Shown here: piece after piece, positions 8,801 to 10,083 of the stretch
Numbering within the stretch: position 1 is the first letter of the stretch
Layout: each line of letters opens with the position of its first letter
Assembly (NCBI GenBank): GCA_002441445.1
Contig: DJWC01000005.1
Span: 1 to 10,083, forward strand
DNA length: 10,083 nt
Direction of reading: 5' to 3'
From: Pusillimonas sp. UBA6240
GTDB taxonomy: Bacteria; Pseudomonadota; Gammaproteobacteria; Burkholderiales; Burkholderiaceae_B
Made by a program: the position numbers and the translations under genes
Notes under the pieces: generated by a model
What the model saw: only the letters and a program-made list of their open reading frames with translations
Databases searched by the model: none
What the model was told of the DNA's origin: nothing

Positions 8801-9425
8801 GTGGGCCGACCTGAGCCACCATCGCCTGACAGGAAAGAATGTCGCCGACAACCAGCGCACGCGGTTCATGGGCGGCTATTACCGGCGCCTGATCAATCGC
8901 CCGAATGAAAGCCTGACGGTCGGCGTCAATGTCATGCATTGGCGCTATCAGAAAGACCTGGGCGAATACACATTGGGCCACGGCGGGTACTACAGTCCGC
9001 GGCGCTACAGTTCCGTTTCGCTGCCGATCAGCTATGCCCGCCGCAGCGCGGACTGGTCCTTCGTGCTGGAAGGTTCGGTATCCAAGTCGGTGTCGCGTGT
9101 GGGCGACACTAATTATTATCCGCTACAGGAGCTGGTCGCCGGGCCGATGCGGGACATGAACAATCTCGGGGTGCCCAACAGCGCGCTCTATGCCGCCAAT
9201 GCCGTGCCGGGCTCATCGGGCGGGGGCGTGGGCTACAGCCTGCGCGGGCTGGCCGAGCGGCGCCTGGACAGCCACTGGGTCGTCGGCGGCGGTTTCGACA
9301 TCCAGCACAGCAAGGATTACGCCCCCAGCCGCTTCATGCTTTATTTGCGCTACACTTTCGAACCCTGGCAGGGCGACCTGAACTTCCGTCCCGCGGCGCT
9401 GACGCCCTATGCCGACTTCAAGTAG
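5877..9425 (+). CDS. bcsC: Cellulose export protein BcsC: TPR periplasmic scaffold plus outer-membrane beta-barrel
   Basis: Exports the glucan across the outer membrane; the TPR part spans the periplasm. Three in-frame ATGs occur at 5862, 5871 and 5877. I chose 5877: GGGAG at 5864-5868 sits 8 bases upstream, its ATGA overlaps the bcsZ stop, and the protein then begins directly with a good signal peptide (MRYLW, hydrophobic core to residue 16, likely cleavage after ALA at 23). The product has 1182 residues (E. coli about 1157). Helical TPR-like repeats fill roughly 30-770, clearest near 307-340, 372-440 and 610-660 with typical G-Y/F-A-P spacing. From about 780 to the end the sequence becomes alternating, aromatic and Gly-rich, matching the BCSC_C 16-stranded barrel. 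The last obvious strand (LYLRYTF) is followed by a Pro-containing tail ending YADFK. The mature protein has exactly two cysteines, C855 and C872, in one barrel segment. No frameshift or internal stop is seen. It is the last gene of the operon; no bcsD follows. Confidence 0.95.
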   Translation: MRYLWLCVLAVVLGAASPHIALASNDAGSQAAERLIRQIHMGESVYRDDLIMDAVQRLYRIAPRHPEGLLAELRLAAHQGRLERAQQLLETLAREAPGTQAYRQGAALLRLSTPEAAEILARARLYSAAGRIDEARKAYDEALKGEYPTADLALEYWQLRSREPASRALALKNLRSLQDTYPNHAGLLSALASHSFSDGDPARALAYLHTLARQPAHREAAANREYDYLSTLPTSADSIAAWRSFVQRYAGLPAAERAKERLDQQTGLMADPVWRGGQEALRLVEGGGAAGAVARLQAAIKAYPDDAELYGALGLAYMRLGNRTRALSYFEQARAKEERVDRTSRWVSLIQSTRYWLLLQDAAKAGEKGDWAKAQALYRSAHRQDPADIHALTGLGDAALALGQREAAKGHYSKALELAPADASAQRGIARYLASLSPQEALSFIDGLPAAQRARLAPLRRTHLIALLNERAEQAQARSDWDAAVAALAEAQQLDLADPWLSYRLAAALRTAGRENEALPAYERHLQAHRAEPASRYAHALLLESQDQWQAAMDSLREIPPALWSQDMKALDQRLHVRQRIARASALYAAGKTAAAIAALEAPEQSTATRLQVAAWSLEQGDHAKALANYDAVLRDEPDNTSARLGRLETWAELGRTAAIREELSRDEPALPREDLNGRRRLAALWAHAGDPARRRSILREAAADAQGPEPLLFRDYARAAAGDDPQTALNLYERGMRDAGMLPPRAAAGKRDDVAFTRAMRTREGDDWLQRSLRSDAQSLYQRENPTLTLSNDFWGRNDGTPGLSRLAANTSIMQFDHPLLGGKAFIRGEHVSLNAGSFDTDETGRHYELFGTCVFEARDVQGNMQSLPGCQDGLSQKARGTGFALGWQGEKLAFDVGRTPQGFPVSNWTGGITYRGDIRSVGWSLTASRRPMSNSLLSYAGTQDPRTGIVWGGVVASGASLGLSWDQGEADGVWADLSHHRLTGKNVADNQRTRFMGGYYRRLINRPNESLTVGVNVMHWRYQKDLGEYTLGHGGYYSPRRYSSVSLPISYARRSADWSFVLEGSVSKSVSRVGDTNYYPLQELVAGPMRDMNNLGVPNSALYAANAVPGSSGGGVGYSLRGLAERRLDSHWVVGGGFDIQHSKDYAPSRFMLYLRYTFEPWQGDLNFRPAALTPYADFK

Positions 9426-9447
9426 CAGCAGCCGGTGTTGCGAAGGG

Positions 9448-9479
9448 GGGCGCTGTTGCGGGCCCCGCCGCGCGCGCCC
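9448..9479 (+). other. GC-rich inverted repeat after bcsC, no T-run
   Basis: GGGCGC (9448-9453) is matched by GCGCCC (9474-9479), with a small inner hairpin GCGG/CCGC (9458-9461 with 9465-9468). It starts 22 bases after the bcsC stop. It could protect the 3' end of the bcs transcript or help pausing. The bases after it (ATCGTGAACGG) contain no T-run, so it is not a normal intrinsic terminator. With DNA this GC-rich, chance is a real alternative. Confidence 0.35.
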
Positions 9480-9493
9480 ATCGTGAACGGGGC

Positions 9494-9522
9494 TTGCACT
9501 CCGCTGCAAAACACGCTATGAT
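9494..9522 (+). promoter_or_regulatory. Sigma70-type promoter for rplN / spc operon
   Basis: The -35 box is TTGCAC (9494-9499; TTG matches the consensus). The -10 box is TATGAT (9517-9522; five of six match TATAAT). The spacer is exactly 17 bases. Transcription should start near 9529. This is the best promoter-like sequence between bcsC and rplN, and it is placed where the spc operon promoter is expected. It predicts an untranslated leader of about 206 bases. The call rests on consensus matching by eye; no start-site data were available. Confidence 0.72.
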
Positions 9523-9527
9523 CTCCA

Positions 9528-9574
9528 AATTGCCTATTAGTGGCTAGGAGCCCAGCGCGCCGGCACAGGCAATT
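9528..9574 (+). repeat. 8-bp inverted repeat at the predicted 5' end of the rplN transcript
   Basis: AATTGCCT (9528-9535) and AGGCAATT (9567-9574) are perfect reverse complements separated by 31 bases. The left arm begins at the predicted transcription start, so the RNA could fold into a stem-loop that caps the 5' end. A smaller hairpin (GGCT, loop AGG, AGCC at 9542-9552) lies inside. The right arm also forms part of the palindrome GCAATTGC (9569-9576). Confidence 0.5.
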
Positions 9575-9612
9575 GCAGTAGTACCAAAGCGAGTTTTTAG
9601 CAAGATTTCAAC

Positions 9613-9647
9613 CCAGGCTTTGCCTGGCCTGGCTTTCGGGCCGGGTC
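9613..9647 (+). repeat. Two overlapping, mutually exclusive hairpins in the rplN leader
   Basis: Hairpin one is CCAGGC (9613-9618), loop TTT, GCCTGG (9622-9627), six perfect pairs. Hairpin two pairs 9626-9633 with 9640-9647, eight pairs including two G-U, around a 6-base loop. They share bases 9626-9627, so both cannot form at full length. Neither is followed by a T-run, so they do not look like intrinsic terminators. Confidence 0.45.
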
Positions 9648-9676
9648 GATAAGCAAAACTGACGGGACCAAAACTG

Positions 9677-9708
9677 GCTGTGCGATGCAACCATCGTGGT
9701 TGCGCAGC
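9677..9708 (+). repeat. Strong hairpin 17 bases before the rplN ribosome binding site
   Basis: GCAACCA (9687-9693) and TGGTTGC (9697-9703) form seven perfect pairs around a TCG loop. Outer arms GCTG (9677-9680) and CAGC (9705-9708) add four pairs plus a possible U-G pair, leaving a purine-rich bulge on the 5' side. It is the most convincing single hairpin in the leader. A bulged helix is a common shape for protein binding, but no specific binder can be named. Confidence 0.55.
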
Positions 9709-9724
9709 GCCGTTAAGTTGGAAC

Positions 9725-9728
9725 AGGA
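9725..9728 (+). promoter_or_regulatory. Ribosome binding site of rplN
   Basis: AGGA lies 6 bases before the ATG at 9735, in an A-rich, apparently unpaired stretch. It is well placed for efficient initiation and fixes the rplN start. Confidence 0.8.
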
Positions 9729-9734
9729 AAAATC

Positions 9735-10083
9735 ATGATCCAAATGCAGACCACGCTGGACGTGGCCGACAACACGGGTGCACGTTCCATCATGTGCATC
9801 AAAGTGCTGGGCGGCTCCAAGCGCCGTTATGCCGCTATCGGTGACATTATCAAGGTAAGTGTCAAGGATGCGGCCCCGCGCGGGCGCGTCAAGAAAGGCG
9901 AAATTTACAACGCGGTCGTCGTGCGCACCGCCAAGGGCGTGCGCCGTAAAGACGGCTCGCTGATCAAGTTCGGCGGCAATGCCGCCGTATTGCTCAATGC
10001 CAAGCTGGAACCCATCGGCACCCGTATCTTCGGACCCGTCACGCGCGAACTGCGCACGGAAAAGTTCATGAAGATCGTGTCCC
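9735..10083 (+). CDS. rplN: 50S ribosomal protein L14, 3' end cut off by window edge
   Basis: L14 binds 23S rRNA in the large subunit and takes part in the bridge to the small subunit. The translation from 9735 begins MIQMQTTLDVADNTGAR and continues with CIKVLGG, GDIIKVSVKDAAPRG, VVVRTAKGVRRKDGS, FGGNAAVLLN and GTRIFGPVTREL, all hallmark L14 segments. The window ends one base into codon 117, after MKIVS. The family normally ends LAPEVL, so about six residues and the stop are missing and the full length should be about 122. AGGA upstream supports the start. rplN is normally the first gene of the spc operon (rplN-rplX-rplE and on), so more ribosomal genes are expected to the right. The sequence is intact and typical; the immediate upstream neighbour, a cellulose operon, is unusual. 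Confidence 0.98.
   Translation, partial: MIQMQTTLDVADNTGARSIMCIKVLGGSKRRYAAIGDIIKVSVKDAAPRGRVKKGEIYNAVVVRTAKGVRRKDGSLIKFGGNAAVLLNAKLEPIGTRIFGPVTRELRTEKFMKIVS

Larger units (their letters stand above)
9529..9734 (+). promoter_or_regulatory. Long structured 5' leader of rplN (candidate cis-regulatory RNA)
   Basis: About 206 bases between the predicted transcription start and the rplN ATG hold no open reading frame that I can support. They contain several inverted repeats. The first is an 8-bp pair AATTGCCT/AGGCAATT (9528-9535 with 9567-9574), enclosing a small GGCT/AGCC hairpin (9542-9545 with 9549-9552). The second is CCAGGC/GCCTGG with a 3-base loop (9613-9618 with 9622-9627). The third overlaps the second: GGCCTGGC pairs with GGCCGGGTC-side bases (9626-9633 with 9640-9647, two G-U pairs). 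The fourth is GCAACCA/TGGTTGC with a 3-base loop (9687-9693 with 9697-9703), flanked by GCTG/CAGC (9677-9680 with 9705-9708). AAAACTG occurs twice (9655-9661, 9670-9676). Ribosomal protein operons are often autoregulated through such leaders, but I know of no described L14 leader that this matches. The function is inference. Confidence 0.5.

Noticed and set aside
7929..8981. 350-codon open frame on the - strand inside bcsC
   Set aside because: Shadow frame opposite the end of the TPR region and the barrel domain; no independent evidence.
9594..9598. T-run in the rplN leader as an attenuator
   Set aside because: The nearest stem ends at 9574, about 19 bases upstream, too far for an intrinsic terminator.

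Overview
The window carries four genes of a bacterial cellulose synthesis and secretion operon (bcsA-bcsB-bcsZ-bcsC, all on the + strand). A 309-base non-coding stretch follows, and then most of rplN (ribosomal protein L14), the usual first gene of the spc ribosomal protein operon. The DNA is GC-rich with strongly GC-biased third codon positions. The L14 sequence and the general character of the proteins suggest a betaproteobacterium of the order Burkholderiales, most likely the Alcaligenaceae (Bordetella/Achromobacter group). The family placement is inference from remembered sequences, not from a search.

Layout: bcsA (from the left edge, 5' end cut off, to 2518) encodes the inner-membrane, c-di-GMP-responsive cellulose synthase. 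bcsB (2523-4769) encodes its membrane-anchored periplasmic partner. bcsZ (4762-5880) encodes a periplasmic GH8 endoglucanase. bcsC (5877-9425) encodes the TPR plus outer-membrane beta-barrel export porin. The genes are separated by 4 bases, or overlap by 8 and then 4 bases, so they are almost certainly one transcript with translational coupling. Together they make a pathway through the envelope: BcsA polymerises UDP-glucose and pushes the glucan through the inner membrane, BcsB guides it in the periplasm, BcsZ trims or edits it, and BcsC exports it. The gene order matches the enterobacterial bcsABZC cluster. There is no bcsD after bcsC. Any bcsQ, bcsR, bcsE, bcsF or bcsG would lie outside the window.

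The intergenic stretch (9426-9734) has a GC-rich inverted repeat without a T-run, then a good sigma70-type promoter (TTGCAC, 17 bases, TATGAT), then a leader of about 206 bases before rplN. The leader has several inverted repeats: one starting at the predicted transcription start, two mutually exclusive hairpins in the middle, and one long hairpin just before the rplN ribosome binding site. This leader is the least explained part of the window and the best candidate for something undescribed, possibly a ribosomal-protein leader RNA. The other point of interest is genome organisation: an accessory exopolysaccharide operon runs directly into a core ribosomal protein operon with no recognisable intrinsic terminator between them. 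The protein-coding part is otherwise a typical cellulose operon.
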